The translations under genes were made by a program, and so were the position numbers. From positions 248,001-312,000 of the forward strand of contig NZ_CP083373.1 in the NCBI RefSeq assembly GCF_017488845.2: a DNA stretch of 64,000 nucleotides, in the 5' to 3' direction. Below, in pieces: positions 44,989-53,059 of the stretch (position 1 is the stretch's first letter; each line of letters begins with the position of its first letter). This DNA comes from Ensifer canadensis. Lineage in GTDB: Bacteria; Pseudomonadota; Alphaproteobacteria; Rhizobiales; Rhizobiaceae. The notes beneath the pieces are model-generated. The model did no database searches. It was not told the origin of the DNA and saw only the letters and a list, made by a program, of their open reading frames with translations.

Positions 44989-45399
44989 ATGAACAAGATT
45001 TACACCGCCACGACCGAAACGACCGGGGGGCGCAACAACGGCGTCGTCCGCAGCACGGACGGCGTGCTCGATATCAGGCTCTCGGATCCCGCTTCGACCC
45101 AGATCGGCACCAATCCCGAACAGCTCATGGCAGCGGCATGGTCCGCGAGCTTCGCAAGCTCCGTGGCACAGGTCGCTCGGAAGACCGGAATGCCCCTCTC
45201 CGCCAATGTCAGAATCCATGCCGAAGTGGATCTGTCCTCGGACGACGACGACGAATTTGTCATTGGTGTTCGAATGGTCATTCAGCTTCCGGGAATGGAA
45301 GGTGACATCGCCGCCATGTTGATAGACGAAGCCCGCCGCGTCTGCCCGTTTTCGAGGGCCACACGAGGCAATATTCAGGTCGACTTCAATATCGTGTGA
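44989..45399 (+). CDS. Ohr/OsmC-like protein lacking the peroxidatic cysteine
   Basis: A 136-residue OsmC-fold protein aligned with Ohr (YTATTETTGGRNNGVVRSTDG, RRVCPFSRATRGNIQVDF). The second cysteine is present (C119), but the peroxidatic position is Ser54 (AAAWSASFASS), where the neighbouring Ohr has WSACY. The change is clear in the DNA (AGC). It is thus unlikely to reduce peroxides by the normal mechanism and may bind a ligand or regulate. It lies 78 bp after the epoxide hydrolase gene on the same strand. Confidence 0.85.
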   Translation: MNKIYTATTETTGGRNNGVVRSTDGVLDIRLSDPASTQIGTNPEQLMAAAWSASFASSVAQVARKTGMPLSANVRIHAEVDLSSDDDDEFVIGVRMVIQLPGMEGDIAAMLIDEARRVCPFSRATRGNIQVDFNIV

Positions 45400-45491
45400 A
45401 GCGGCAATTGTCTCAGTAGACGATCATCCTCGATAGCGCGTCCTGGCCCATTGGAGTATAAGCGGCCAATCGGGCGGCTGGGGCGAGCGAC

Positions 45492-48338
45492 ATGAACAGT
45501 TTCGGCGACGCCAATGCCGACGACCTGACTTTCGGTCCCTTCCGCTTGAGCATCGGCCAGCGCCTGCTTGCGAAAGACGGTGTTGCAGTCGACCTGGGCG
45601 CCCGTGCGCTCGACTTGCTGATAGCCCTGACCCTTGCGCCCAATGTCGTCGTTGCCAAGAAAGATCTGATGTCGTGCGTCTGGCCGGATGTGATCGTCGA
45701 CGAAGGCAGCCTTCGTTTTCACATGACCGGATTGAGGAAAGCGCTGGGCGACGGACAGGACGGCGCGCGCTATATCACCACGGTTGCCGGAAGGGGCTAT
45801 TGTTTCGTAGCACCGATCTCGCGATCCAGCCGCCTGCGACCAGCGTCCACCACTCCCGATTTCCGTCATGCCCTGTTGCCAGGCCGACTTGATCGAATGA
45901 TCGGACGAGAGCAGGACGTTCTGCGCCTCGCGGAAAGGGTGATGACGTCGCGAATGGTCACCATCGTAGGCGTCGGCGGCGTCGGGAAGACCACGGTCGC
46001 CACTGCAGTCGCGCATCATCTCTCACCGACCTTCAACGGAGCTGTCCTGTTCGCCGATTACGGCATGTTGAGCGATCCGGGTCTGGTCGCGGCGGGGATC
46101 GCCTCGATGCTCGGCCTGCCCGTTGGATCCGAAGATGTCCGCCCCAGCCTGATCGCCTATCTCCGCGACAAGCAGATCCTGCTGATCCTCGATACCTGTG
46201 AGCACCTGATAGATGCCATTGCGGATCTCGCGGCAGCGATTGTCGACGCCGCTCCGCAGGTGTTTCTCCTCGCAACGAGCCGTGAAGCACTGAGAATCGA
46301 AGCTGAAAGCGTTTACCGCCTCGACACCCTCGCCTGCCCTCCAGATGATCCGGAACTTCCCACCGAGACAGTTCTCTCCTTTCCGGCCACGCGGCTGTTC
46401 ATCGAACGCGCTGCGGCAAGCGGGGCGTCTCTTGAGCTCAGCGACCAGGACGTTCGCGTCGTAGCAAGCATCTGCCGGAAGCTCGACGGCATGGCGCTCG
46501 CACTGGAACTCGCCGCGCGCCGCGTCGAGAGCTATGGTCTCACCCAGACCGCCACGCTTCTCGATCGGCATTTGACACTCGGATGGACGGGATCTCGAAC
46601 AGCACCGCCGCGACAAAAAACGCTGCAGGCAACGCTCGACTGGAGCTTCGGGCTCCTCACGGAGGTGGAACGCCTCGTACTTCGGCGACTGGCAGTCTTT
46701 GTCGGTGACTTCACACTTGATGCCGCACTGGAAGTGATTTCCACCTCCGAGATGCATCCGCCGTCCGTCTTCGAAGCGATCGACAATCTCGTTGCCAAAT
46801 CATTGCTCGCAACCCATCCCCTCGGCGCGACGATGCGTTACCGCCTATTGGACACGACACGGGCCTATGCCCTGCAATCCCAGACCCAAGAGGATCAAGC
46901 CGGATTAGGTGCGCGCCACGCGATCTATTATCAACGTTGGCTCGAGCAATTCGGCCCGGATTGGCCGACGTTGTCGACAGGGCCTGAGCGGCTGCCGTAT
47001 TTCGTAAGCATCAACAATGTACGCACGGCACTGGAGTGGTGCTTCGGGGAACACGGCGACATCAACGTTGGCGTTAGGCTTGCGGCCGCGGCCGCATCGG
47101 TCTTCCAGATCATGTCGCTGTTTCCCGAGTGCCAGCGATGGTCGGAACGTGCCCTTCTCGCGCTGGATGACAAGTCGAAAGGCAGCGTCGAGGAGATGCA
47201 CCTGCAAGCGGGTCTTGGAATTTCCCGAATGTACCTTCAAGGCGGCCGCGAAACCTCACAAGCCGCCCTCGTTCGCAGCCTGCAAATCGCGGAAGAGCGA
47301 GGCAGTGCGCTCGATCAATTGCGTATCTTGGGCCCGTTAAGCATGTTGAGCCTGCGCATCGGCGATTTTAATGCCGCCCTTCACTACGCGCGCCGTTGCT
47401 CTGCAATCGCCATGACGGTGGACGATCCTGCCACGGTTGAACTGGGTCGCTTTTTTCTCGGAAACTCGCTGCATTTCACGGGCGATTTGGCCAACGCCAG
47501 GATTGAGCTCGAGGCGGCAGCGAGAAGCCAACCGCGGTCGCAAAGAACCGCTGCCAGCTATGTTGGCTTCGAAGGAAAACACCTCGCAGGCGGGATTCTG
47601 GCTCGAAACCTCTGGCTCCAAGGCTATCCGGAGCAGGCTGAGCTTCGGGCGCGCGAGGCGATCAGCGATGCAGCCAAGCTGGATCATTCCCTGACCCTGT
47701 GCATCGCGCTTCTGGGCGGCATTGCTGTCTTCCTGTGGCGCGACGACCTACCCAGTGCCGAAGAGCATATTGAATGGTTGATCTCGCGGGCAGGACTGCA
47801 TTTCCTCTCACCGTACGTGTCCGTAGCTCAAGGTTTCCAGGGCGAAGTAGCCGTCCGCCGTGGAGACGTGAAAGCCGGGATCGAGACGATTCGTCGATGC
47901 ATCGAGAAGCTTCATCTGGCGACCTACGAGGTGTTCACAACCATGCTAGAGATCGCACTCGTCAAGGGATTGGTGGCGATCGGTGAGTTCGACGAAGGCT
48001 TGACCAGGATCAACCGAACTATCGAGTCTGTCGAGAAAAATGGAGACCTGTGTTACCTGCCCGAACTGCTGCGCGTTAAGGCGAGATTGTTGTCATCGAC
48101 GCATTCTTCAGATGAAGATGTTGAGGCGTGCCTGACGTTGGCGATCGGAAAAAGTGCAACCATGGGCGCCCGTGCCTGGGAGCTGCGGGCCGCAACCGAT
48201 CTCGCTGCTCTCTGGCTTGATGATGGCCGGCTGCGTGAGGCGCGAATATTGTTGCAGCCAATTTTCGAGCGGATTGATGAAGATTCGGATACGACGGATG
48301 TCAAGGCGGCGAGAGTATTATTGCAGAGGCTATTATAG
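45492..48338 (+). CDS. Winged-helix/NB-ARC-type ATPase transcriptional regulator with C-terminal helical repeats
   Basis: A 948-residue regulator. The OmpR/CadC-type DNA-binding domain (about 10-105) contains LTFGPFRLSIGQRLLAKDG and YITTVAGRGYCFVAP. The ATPase domain (about 135-400) has the P-loop GVGGVGKTTVATA and a LLILDTCEH Walker B. A TPR-like helical region follows (about 450-948). It has the layout of AfsR/MalT-like signal-transduction ATPases. It lies 92 bp after the Ohr-like gene, on the same strand. Its DNA-binding domain type fits the GTTAG-N5-GTTAG sites between ohr and the epoxide hydrolase gene, so it may control this cluster. Confidence 0.85.
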   Translation: MNSFGDANADDLTFGPFRLSIGQRLLAKDGVAVDLGARALDLLIALTLAPNVVVAKKDLMSCVWPDVIVDEGSLRFHMTGLRKALGDGQDGARYITTVAGRGYCFVAPISRSSRLRPASTTPDFRHALLPGRLDRMIGREQDVLRLAERVMTSRMVTIVGVGGVGKTTVATAVAHHLSPTFNGAVLFADYGMLSDPGLVAAGIASMLGLPVGSEDVRPSLIAYLRDKQILLILDTCEHLIDAIADLAAAIVDAAPQVFLLATSREALRIEAESVYRLDTLACPPDDPELPTETVLSFPATRLFIERAAASGASLELSDQDVRVVASICRKLDGMALALELAARRVESYGLTQTATLLDRHLTLGWTGSRTAPPRQKTLQATLDWSFGLLTEVERLVLRRLAVFVGDFTLDAALEVISTSEMHPPSVFEAIDNLVAKSLLATHPLGATMRYRLLDTTRAYALQSQTQEDQAGLGARHAIYYQRWLEQFGPDWPTLSTGPERLPYFVSINNVRTALEWCFGEHGDINVGVRLAAAAASVFQIMSLFPECQRWSERALLALDDKSKGSVEEMHLQAGLGISRMYLQGGRETSQAALVRSLQIAEERGSALDQLRILGPLSMLSLRIGDFNAALHYARRCSAIAMTVDDPATVELGRFFLGNSLHFTGDLANARIELEAAARSQPRSQRTAASYVGFEGKHLAGGILARNLWLQGYPEQAELRAREAISDAAKLDHSLTLCIALLGGIAVFLWRDDLPSAEEHIEWLISRAGLHFLSPYVSVAQGFQGEVAVRRGDVKAGIETIRRCIEKLHLATYEVFTTMLEIALVKGLVAIGEFDEGLTRINRTIESVEKNGDLCYLPELLRVKARLLSSTHSSDEDVEACLTLAIGKSATMGARAWELRAATDLAALWLDDGRLREARILLQPIFERIDEDSDTTDVKAARVLLQRLL

Positions 48339-48482
48339 GTCACAGCGCAGGCAAGGTTGTTGTCGGCACTGAGGTGGCCAACGCACCGGTTTCGCGTTTG
48401 CGTTCCATCGGATTGTTCACATAACGCGGAGCGATTTTGATGCGTTGTGCTCGCGTCTGGCGCTCTTGACCATTGAATATCG

Positions 48483-49010
48483 ATGAAACCACAGCAGCGA
48501 AATTTTATCGTCGAAGTGAAGTCGGGCCGTCGGCGTTCGGCAGTCCGACCAGCCTCCATTTGGGGTGATACCGATCTGAAGGCGCTGGTGAGGCCGAGAG
48601 CGAAGCGCCGCATCTCTTCGCAGCTGTCGGTCAAACCGTCTGCGCCGCGGCAGAGCGCCGAAGGCTGCGATCAAATCGGGGGCACAGTCAGTGGAACTCT
48701 ACCAGTCGCCGGACCTGCAGCCGTGGCAGAAGAGGCTGTTGTCCTGCCGGCTCACTCCGAAGAGGCTTCGGGCTCGCTCGTAAACGCGATACTTCCGATT
48801 AAGGCGCTGCAGGTTCCGAAGCGTCCTCGTCCAACGCGTTTCGTGCGCAGCCCACGAAGCAAGAAGGTGGCGACTGCCGTTCCAGTCGCGGTGGACGAGC
48901 TCGCTGCGCTCGAGGAAGAAAACCGCAGACTGAAAGGGCTTCTGGCTCGGCGGGTTCGACAGGAGAATGCTCTGCTTCGAAAGATGCTTGAGCGGTTTGG
49001 CGCAAACTAA
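48483..49010 (+). CDS. Hypothetical basic protein with C-terminal coiled coil (SyrB-like)
   Basis: A 175-residue protein. The start KPQQRNFIVEVKSGRRRSAV is basic, followed by SIWGDTDLKALVR. The middle is Ala/Pro-rich and the C-terminus is a leucine-zipper-like coiled coil (DELAALEEENRRLKGLL then ENALLRKMLERF). It resembles rhizobial plasmid proteins often labelled SyrB-like regulators; I am unsure of this link. No good ribosome binding site is seen. DNA binding through the basic N-terminus and dimerisation through the zipper is a guess. Confidence 0.6.
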   Translation: MKPQQRNFIVEVKSGRRRSAVRPASIWGDTDLKALVRPRAKRRISSQLSVKPSAPRQSAEGCDQIGGTVSGTLPVAGPAAVAEEAVVLPAHSEEASGSLVNAILPIKALQVPKRPRPTRFVRSPRSKKVATAVPVAVDELAALEEENRRLKGLLARRVRQENALLRKMLERFGAN

Positions 49011-49148
49011 GACACGCGCGCCTTCGCGCTTCATCTTCAGGAAGTGCGGTATCGCCCTTGATCGGCAATTGGCTCGGCGGCTCTCGGTTGGCCAACAACA
49101 GGTGGCGGACGCTTCTTGATGGGGGTCTGTTCGCTAGTGCCTCGACAG

Positions 49149-49162
49149 TCGCATAATGTATC
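49149..49162 (+). repeat. Dispersed core repeat, copy c (TCGCATAATGTATC)
   Basis: An exact copy of the 14-bp core, followed by GACGGGTACTTG. It lies 150 bp upstream of the FitAB toxin-antitoxin operon. Confidence 0.5.
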
Positions 49163-49257
49163 GACGGGTACTTGGGCGTGGCCTTGACCGTGACCGAGCC
49201 ATAGAAGCCGGGCTGAAAGCCAACGCTCAAGAATCTCAAACTCCGAAACTCGCAGAA

Positions 49258-49285
49258 TGACTGCAACGGAACTATATTGCAGTCA
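49258..49285. promoter_or_regulatory. Inverted-repeat operator of fitAB
   Basis: TGACTGCAA and TTGCAGTCA, perfect 9-bp arms separated by 10 bases, 27 bp before the antitoxin start. TATATT in the spacer could be the -10 element. Typical of autoregulated ribbon-helix-helix antitoxins. Confidence 0.7.
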
Positions 49286-49311
49286 ATGAAGGCGATTGCG
49301 AGGGTCTGACT

Positions 49312-49566
49312 ATGGCTATCCTGACAGTACGAAATGTACCTGATGAAGTGCACCGGGCTTTACGCGTCCGAGCGGCGCTTCACGGCCGTAGCACAGAGGC
49401 GGAAGTCCGCGAGATTCTGGAACGTGCGGTAAAGCCCGAACAGCGTGTTCGCATCGGCGATGCCTTGGCCGAGTTGAGCGGGCGGCTTGGATTGACCAAT
49501 GATGATTTCGAAGTGTTCGACCAGATGCGAGAGAAAGCGCCGGCGGAGCCAATGAGGTTTGAATGA
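49312..49566 (+). CDS. FitA-type ribbon-helix-helix antitoxin
   Basis: An 84-residue antitoxin with an N-terminal ribbon-helix-helix (AILTVRNVPDEVHRALRVRA), followed by HGRSTEAEVREILERAV, the FitA/StbC signature. The C-terminal part should wrap the PIN toxin. It overlaps the toxin gene by 4 bp (ATGA). A perfect inverted repeat lies just upstream. Confidence 0.88.
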   Translation: MAILTVRNVPDEVHRALRVRAALHGRSTEAEVREILERAVKPEQRVRIGDALAELSGRLGLTNDDFEVFDQMREKAPAEPMRFE

Positions 49567-49982
49567 TCGTCCTGGACACGAATGTCGTCTCGGAGGCGAT
49601 GAAGCCGGCCCCGGATTTGGCTATACGCAATTGGTTGAATGACCAGGTAGCCGAAACCTTGTATCTGTCCAGTGTAACGCTGGCGGAGCTACTGTTTGGC
49701 ATCGCTGCGCTACCGGAGGGCCGGCGCAAAAAGGCGTTGGCCGACACGCTTGATGGCCTGCTCGAACTGTTCGACGATCGCGTGTTGTCATTCGACACTG
49801 CGGCCGCTCGGCACTATGCGGACCTTGCGGCAACCGCGCGAGCAGGGGGGGAGGGATTCCCGGCACCTAATGGATATATTGCGGCTATTGCAGCCTCCAA
49901 GGGATTTACAATCGCGACACGCGATACGAGTCCCTTTGAGGCGGCAGGAGTCCCCGTCGTCAATCCTTGGAACCACCTATAG
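49563..49982 (+). CDS. PIN-domain toxin (FitB/VapC family) with altered active site
   Basis: A 139-residue PIN-domain protein: VLDTNVVSE gives D5, and TLAELLFGI gives E42. The remaining two acidic positions are changed. The usual A-D-A before IAAIA reads P-N-G (N103), and the usual TRN-x-x-DF reads TRDTSPF (P124). PIN toxins need these acids to bind Mg for RNA cleavage, so activity is probably lost or reduced; D121 might partly compensate. It ends with the normal VPVVNPW segment, so the fold is intact. Confidence 0.88.
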   Translation: MIVLDTNVVSEAMKPAPDLAIRNWLNDQVAETLYLSSVTLAELLFGIAALPEGRRKKALADTLDGLLELFDDRVLSFDTAAARHYADLAATARAGGEGFPAPNGYIAAIAASKGFTIATRDTSPFEAAGVPVVNPWNHL

Positions 49983-50115
49983 ACTCGGCAAGGGGCGGGT
50001 CTCGGGTTCAACTGGGTTCAAGGCGAAGCATCGAAACTCACCTCGGAGACCGCAATGGGTGGTGAGAAGTCGCCCATGGCCAGCACACGGGACCGCCGAA
50101 ATGCGGACGAAACTG

Positions 50116-50859
50116 TCATTCGAGCGAGGTGTTACCGTGCTGAAAGGAAGGCCGAAAGATTTGAAGCGCATCTGCCACGAGGTCGGCGTTCCCACCCGCT
50201 ATTTCACCATTCGTAAGTTGGCACCCATCCTCCAATCCAACTCGCGTAGACCAGCGCCGTTGATGCGCGCGGTTGACGAAGTGCCAAACGGTCGCGTCGA
50301 ACCCGTGTAGAAGGACTGGTCGTAGGATATTCGCCCGCTCAAGAACTTGCGCTATCCCATCCGCGATCGCGTCAGCCTTTCCAAGGTCCTGTTCTTCGAT
50401 CTCGATGAGGATGCGGAAAGCTCGATGGCAATCCGGAAGCGTAACAAATCGCTCGGCATCCGCGACCGTGGCCAATCCCGCTTCGACGCCGACACCCATG
50501 CGGTGCAGCAACGCGATAAGCGCTGGAGCATCCCGCTCGGAGATATTGACGGAGGCGTAGTCGGGCAGCTGCCGCCAAGCAGAGATGCAGTCTCGCGTCT
50601 GCTTTTCGTCGCGTTCTATCCACGCGCCCGTTGACACCCCGACAAGACTTCCCGGACAAGCGCGCCGCACGGCGTATATCGCCTCATCGACCGCCAGGAG
50701 GCTCTCACGTCCGTCCGGGCCGCAGGGGTGTATGTGAAGTTCGGCAGCCCCCGCGGAGACGCACGCCGCACCGTCGAGGGCAATGGCATCCGCCGTGAGC
50801 GGTAGCCGCGGGTGATAGTCGCCAGGACGTGCACCGTTAAGGCAGGCTTGGACGATCAT
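50116..50859 (-). CDS. Beta-keto acid cleavage enzyme (BKACE, DUF849)
   Basis: A 247-residue TIM-barrel protein of the BKACE family. It begins MIVQACLNGARPGDYHPRLP, and the zinc-binding H42 and H44 are in ELHIHPCGPDG. Other blocks are VGVSTGAWI, VNISE and GVGVEAGLATVADA. The start follows CTGGAG; a longer frame is unlikely. The family condenses a beta-keto acid with acetyl-CoA to give acetoacetate and a new acyl-CoA. The C-terminus is somewhat shorter than in the best-known members. The substrate cannot be read. Confidence 0.8.
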   Translation of the reverse strand: MIVQACLNGARPGDYHPRLPLTADAIALDGAACVSAGAAELHIHPCGPDGRESLLAVDEAIYAVRRACPGSLVGVSTGAWIERDEKQTRDCISAWRQLPDYASVNISERDAPALIALLHRMGVGVEAGLATVADAERFVTLPDCHRAFRILIEIEEQDLGKADAIADGIAQVLERANILRPVLLHGFDATVWHFVNRAHQRRWSTRVGLEDGCQLTNGEIAGGNADLVADALQIFRPSFQHGNTSLE

Positions 50860-50974
50860 GTTGGTCTCCAGCATTTGTGGGGCCATGTTAGCTGTAGAGA
50901 GAAGGTCTGCAATGGGCTCATTCGAGCCGCTCATTGCGCCCCTCGCTGGCGACCGCTTGCGGTCGAAGGGAGCC

Positions 50975-51052
50975 GTTCGTCACGAGCCCCGTGCACGGCT
51001 TGTTGCGAGGATCTTCACGTTCTGGGCCAAAAACATCGCATAATGTATCGAC
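50975..51052 (+). repeat. Dispersed repeat, copy d
   Basis: Upstream arm GTTCGTCACGAGC, shared middle GTGCACGGCTTGTTGC, and the exact core TCGCATAATGTATC (51,036-51,049). The first 32 bp match copy f at 28 positions by direct count. It abuts the helicase remnant. Confidence 0.6.
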
Positions 51053-51521
51053 TGAAACCGCATCTTTCCGCACGCGGAAGGGCGCTGATGAAGGAAATCC
51101 TCACTCTTGTCCAACTGCAGCAAGAGGGTGAGGTCCACATCGCCACCATCGGCGGCTTCGATCTCGTCTATGATGGCGAAAAATTCGGGCGTGGTGACAA
51201 TTACTACCAGACGCTGCTTCAAAGGACTGGTGCTGATTGTGAGATCGAGTTGTCGGCGACCGTCACGTCGCTCGGTGTCATCTCGCGCCGCGAGCACGCA
51301 CTCGACGGTTTCGGCCAAGAGCAGGAACGTTATCGCCAGAGGCTGGCGGAAATACCAGCGGCGGCTTTCCTCTTACCAGTCGCGGCAGAGTCTTCGCTTT
51401 TGCCGACGACCTGGCAGAGAAGCGTCAGAAATTGCGCGAGATCGAAGAGGCATTCGCGGCATCGGCACGGAAGGACGCTGGGCGGAGAAGATCGCCGCTT
51501 GGCTCGGTGGTTCGTGCGTGA
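51043..51521 (+). pseudogene. C-terminal remnant of a large plasmid methylase/helicase
   Basis: The frame reads ALMKEILTLVQLQQEGEVHI, then ATIGGFDLVYDGEKFGRGDN and HALDGFGQEQERYRQRLAE. After a shift near 51,370 another frame gives RVFAFADDLAEKRQKLREIE and runs to a TGA at 51,521. This matches my memory of the C-terminus of the very large methyltransferase-helicase proteins of rhizobial plasmids. Only the last 150 or so residues remain, and they are frameshifted. It has no start of its own. Confidence 0.6.
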
Positions 51522-51547
51522 GATCGTCTCTGATCGACCGACCGAAA

Positions 51548-51844
51548 CTAATCACCGAACAGGATGGCGCCATAGTCGGTGGCGCCATGCAGGACATGGA
51601 CGATGACCACCTTCGCGGTTTCGACGCGGTAGAAGATCAGGTGATTGCCATGAACGCGCCGGCGGATACCATGGTGCTCGTAGCGCGGGACGAGGGCGAA
51701 GCCGTTCGGCCTATCGACGAGATCCTCACACTTGCTCCGCAGCTCCCGGACGAATGAAAGGGCGTGTCGGGGATCGTCCGCAGCGATATAATCGGCGATC
51801 TGCTCAAGATCGCTTTCCGCCTCGTTGGAAAACTCAAGGATCAT
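51548..51844 (-). CDS. parE: ParE/RelE-family toxin
   Basis: A 98-residue RelE/ParE toxin. It begins MILEFSNEAESDLEQIADYIA, and the C-terminal half has YEHHGIRRRVHGNHLIFYRVE, typical of ParE. ParE poisons DNA gyrase; RelE-type members cut mRNA. The antitoxin gene overlaps by 4 bp upstream. Confidence 0.9.
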   Translation of the reverse strand: MILEFSNEAESDLEQIADYIAADDPRHALSFVRELRSKCEDLVDRPNGFALVPRYEHHGIRRRVHGNHLIFYRVETAKVVIVHVLHGATDYGAILFGD

Positions 51845-52107
51845 TCCGATTTATCGGCCTGATCAGCCATCGCACTGTATTTGGCCTCGAGTCGCACGAA
51901 AACGTCGCTCGCCGGCTTCGTTCGGCCCGCGTCGGCATCGGCAATGCCGCGCATCACGGAGGCATCCAGCGCGGCAAGCCGGGTCTCGCGGTCCTGGACC
52001 AGCCGCACACCTTCCCGCAGGACTTCGCTTTTCGAGCCATAACGACCTGTGTCGACGAGTTGCTGGATATAGCTTTCGAGCTGCTTTCCCAGATCGGCAC
52101 TTATCAT
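51841..52107 (-). CDS. parD: ParD-family antitoxin
   Basis: An 88-residue ribbon-helix-helix antitoxin: MISADLGKQLESYIQQLVDT and YGSKSEVLREGVRLVQDRE are standard ParD. The start at the fifth codon of the open frame has ATGGAG 7 bases upstream, so the shorter protein is preferred. It represses the operon and neutralises ParE. Confidence 0.88.
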   Translation of the reverse strand: MISADLGKQLESYIQQLVDTGRYGSKSEVLREGVRLVQDRETRLAALDASVMRGIADADAGRTKPASDVFVRLEAKYSAMADQADKSE

Positions 52108-52500
52108 GCTGTACTCCATTGAATGTGATGGAAGTCAAGATAGGTCGTTTATCAACTGTTATCAATCCTCTTGGCGATCACCCGCATTCCCAATGCGTGA
52201 GGTGAAAGGGGAAAGTGGAAAGAAAGAGGAAATGGGGGAAAACCCCTCTCGCAGAACGGTCGACCCGTCGCCGCTTTCGCTCAACCGCTCCCTCCTCAAC
52301 CCGGCCAGTCGTTCTCGCAAGACGCTCCGCCCCGCTCGCCCTGACCGGCAAGGTTGACGCCGGTTTGGGGGTCGATGTTGGCCAGGGAAATGAGGTCGCT
52401 GCCTCTGTTATCAAGTGCGTCGAGCGTTTTTCCGTCGGGCGGAAATGCTGCTCACCGCTAGCGTGTCAAATGGGGTTGTACGCGCAAGTCCTCGCCACGG
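52108..52500. other. Region with no supported gene
   Basis: About 390 bp upstream of parD. An 83-codon frame (52,106-52,357) is rich in Lys, Glu and Ser and looks non-coding. No repeat or hairpin was recognised. Confidence 0.3.
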
Positions 52501-52800
52501 TTACATCCGGGAGTTGCGGATCATATAGATACGATCGTCGTTGTAAGCCTTGTCGACGCGTACACGCGGTACGCCATCGATGCCGATGATCCAGTTTTCC
52601 GTCTTACCCCCATTTTTGGCGAGAAGTTGCTTTCCTCCTCCATCCGGCCGAACCGTGTAGAGATCGACGAGGGCGGGGGTCACGGTCTTTGGAGATAATG
52701 AGGCTGCGACCCTCGCTGGTGCGGGGCTGATCGCGATCGCGCAGATACGTGAGAACGGGACATACCAAAGAATTTCCAAGCGGTATTTCGGCTTCGACAT
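52501..52800 (-). pseudogene. Fragment resembling a peptidase S9 / beta-propeller protein
   Basis: A 99-codon frame containing SLSPKTVTPALVDLYTVRPD, then GKTENWIIGIDG and RIYMIRN, reminiscent of the propeller domain of S9-type peptidases (TolB-like). There is no signal peptide and no catalytic domain. It is probably a remnant. The assignment is weak. Confidence 0.35.
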
Positions 52801-52860
52801 TTATGGAGACTGAGATCTAATCGCATCAGCATGAACGACCTCTACCTGCTGCGTCTCGCC

Positions 52861-52935
52861 GACGAAGGAACTCCTGCACGACCTGACGTTTGAATTCAAC
52901 GCTGTAACTGCGGTGTTTTGCCTTTCCGAAAACCC
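52861..52935 (-). pseudogene. N-terminal remnant of an IS transposase (OrfA type)
   Basis: On the minus strand, GKAKHRSYSVEFKRQVVQEF is the typical start of IS3/IS66-type OrfA proteins. The normal LAGE continuation appears in a different frame (VGET), so it is frameshifted after about 20 residues, and the rest is lost. The exact family is not certain. Confidence 0.5.
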
Positions 52936-53033
52936 GGTAGGCGGTCGATCCCTCATCGCGACCTGTCTACTCCAAGGCGCGCACTCAACTCAAGACTGGG
53001 CCCCCGTGGGTGTTCTCGTCGACAGGCTTAAGA

Positions 53034-53047
53034 TCGGATAATGTATC
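53034..53047 (+). repeat. Dispersed core repeat, copy e (TCGGATAATGTATC)
   Basis: One mismatch from the core, followed by GAGGGGAACC. It lies between the transposase remnant and the stop of the second Fic gene. Confidence 0.5.
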
Positions 53048-53059
53048 GAGGGGAACCGT

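Larger units (their letters stand above)
49011..49311. other. Intergenic region with core repeat c and the FitAB operator
   Basis: About 300 bp. It contains the core repeat at 49,149-49,162 and the inverted repeat before fitA (49,258-49,285). I see no gene. Confidence 0.4.

Noticed and set aside
48799..49353. 184-codon minus-strand open frame
   Set aside because: It overlaps the SyrB-like gene and the fitA start, contains the core repeat, and has no recognisable domain.
50812..51606. 264-codon plus-strand frame across the repeat and helicase remnant
   Set aside because: Its first half is antisense to the BKACE gene; only the middle is the old helicase C-terminus, so it is annotated as a remnant and not as a gene.
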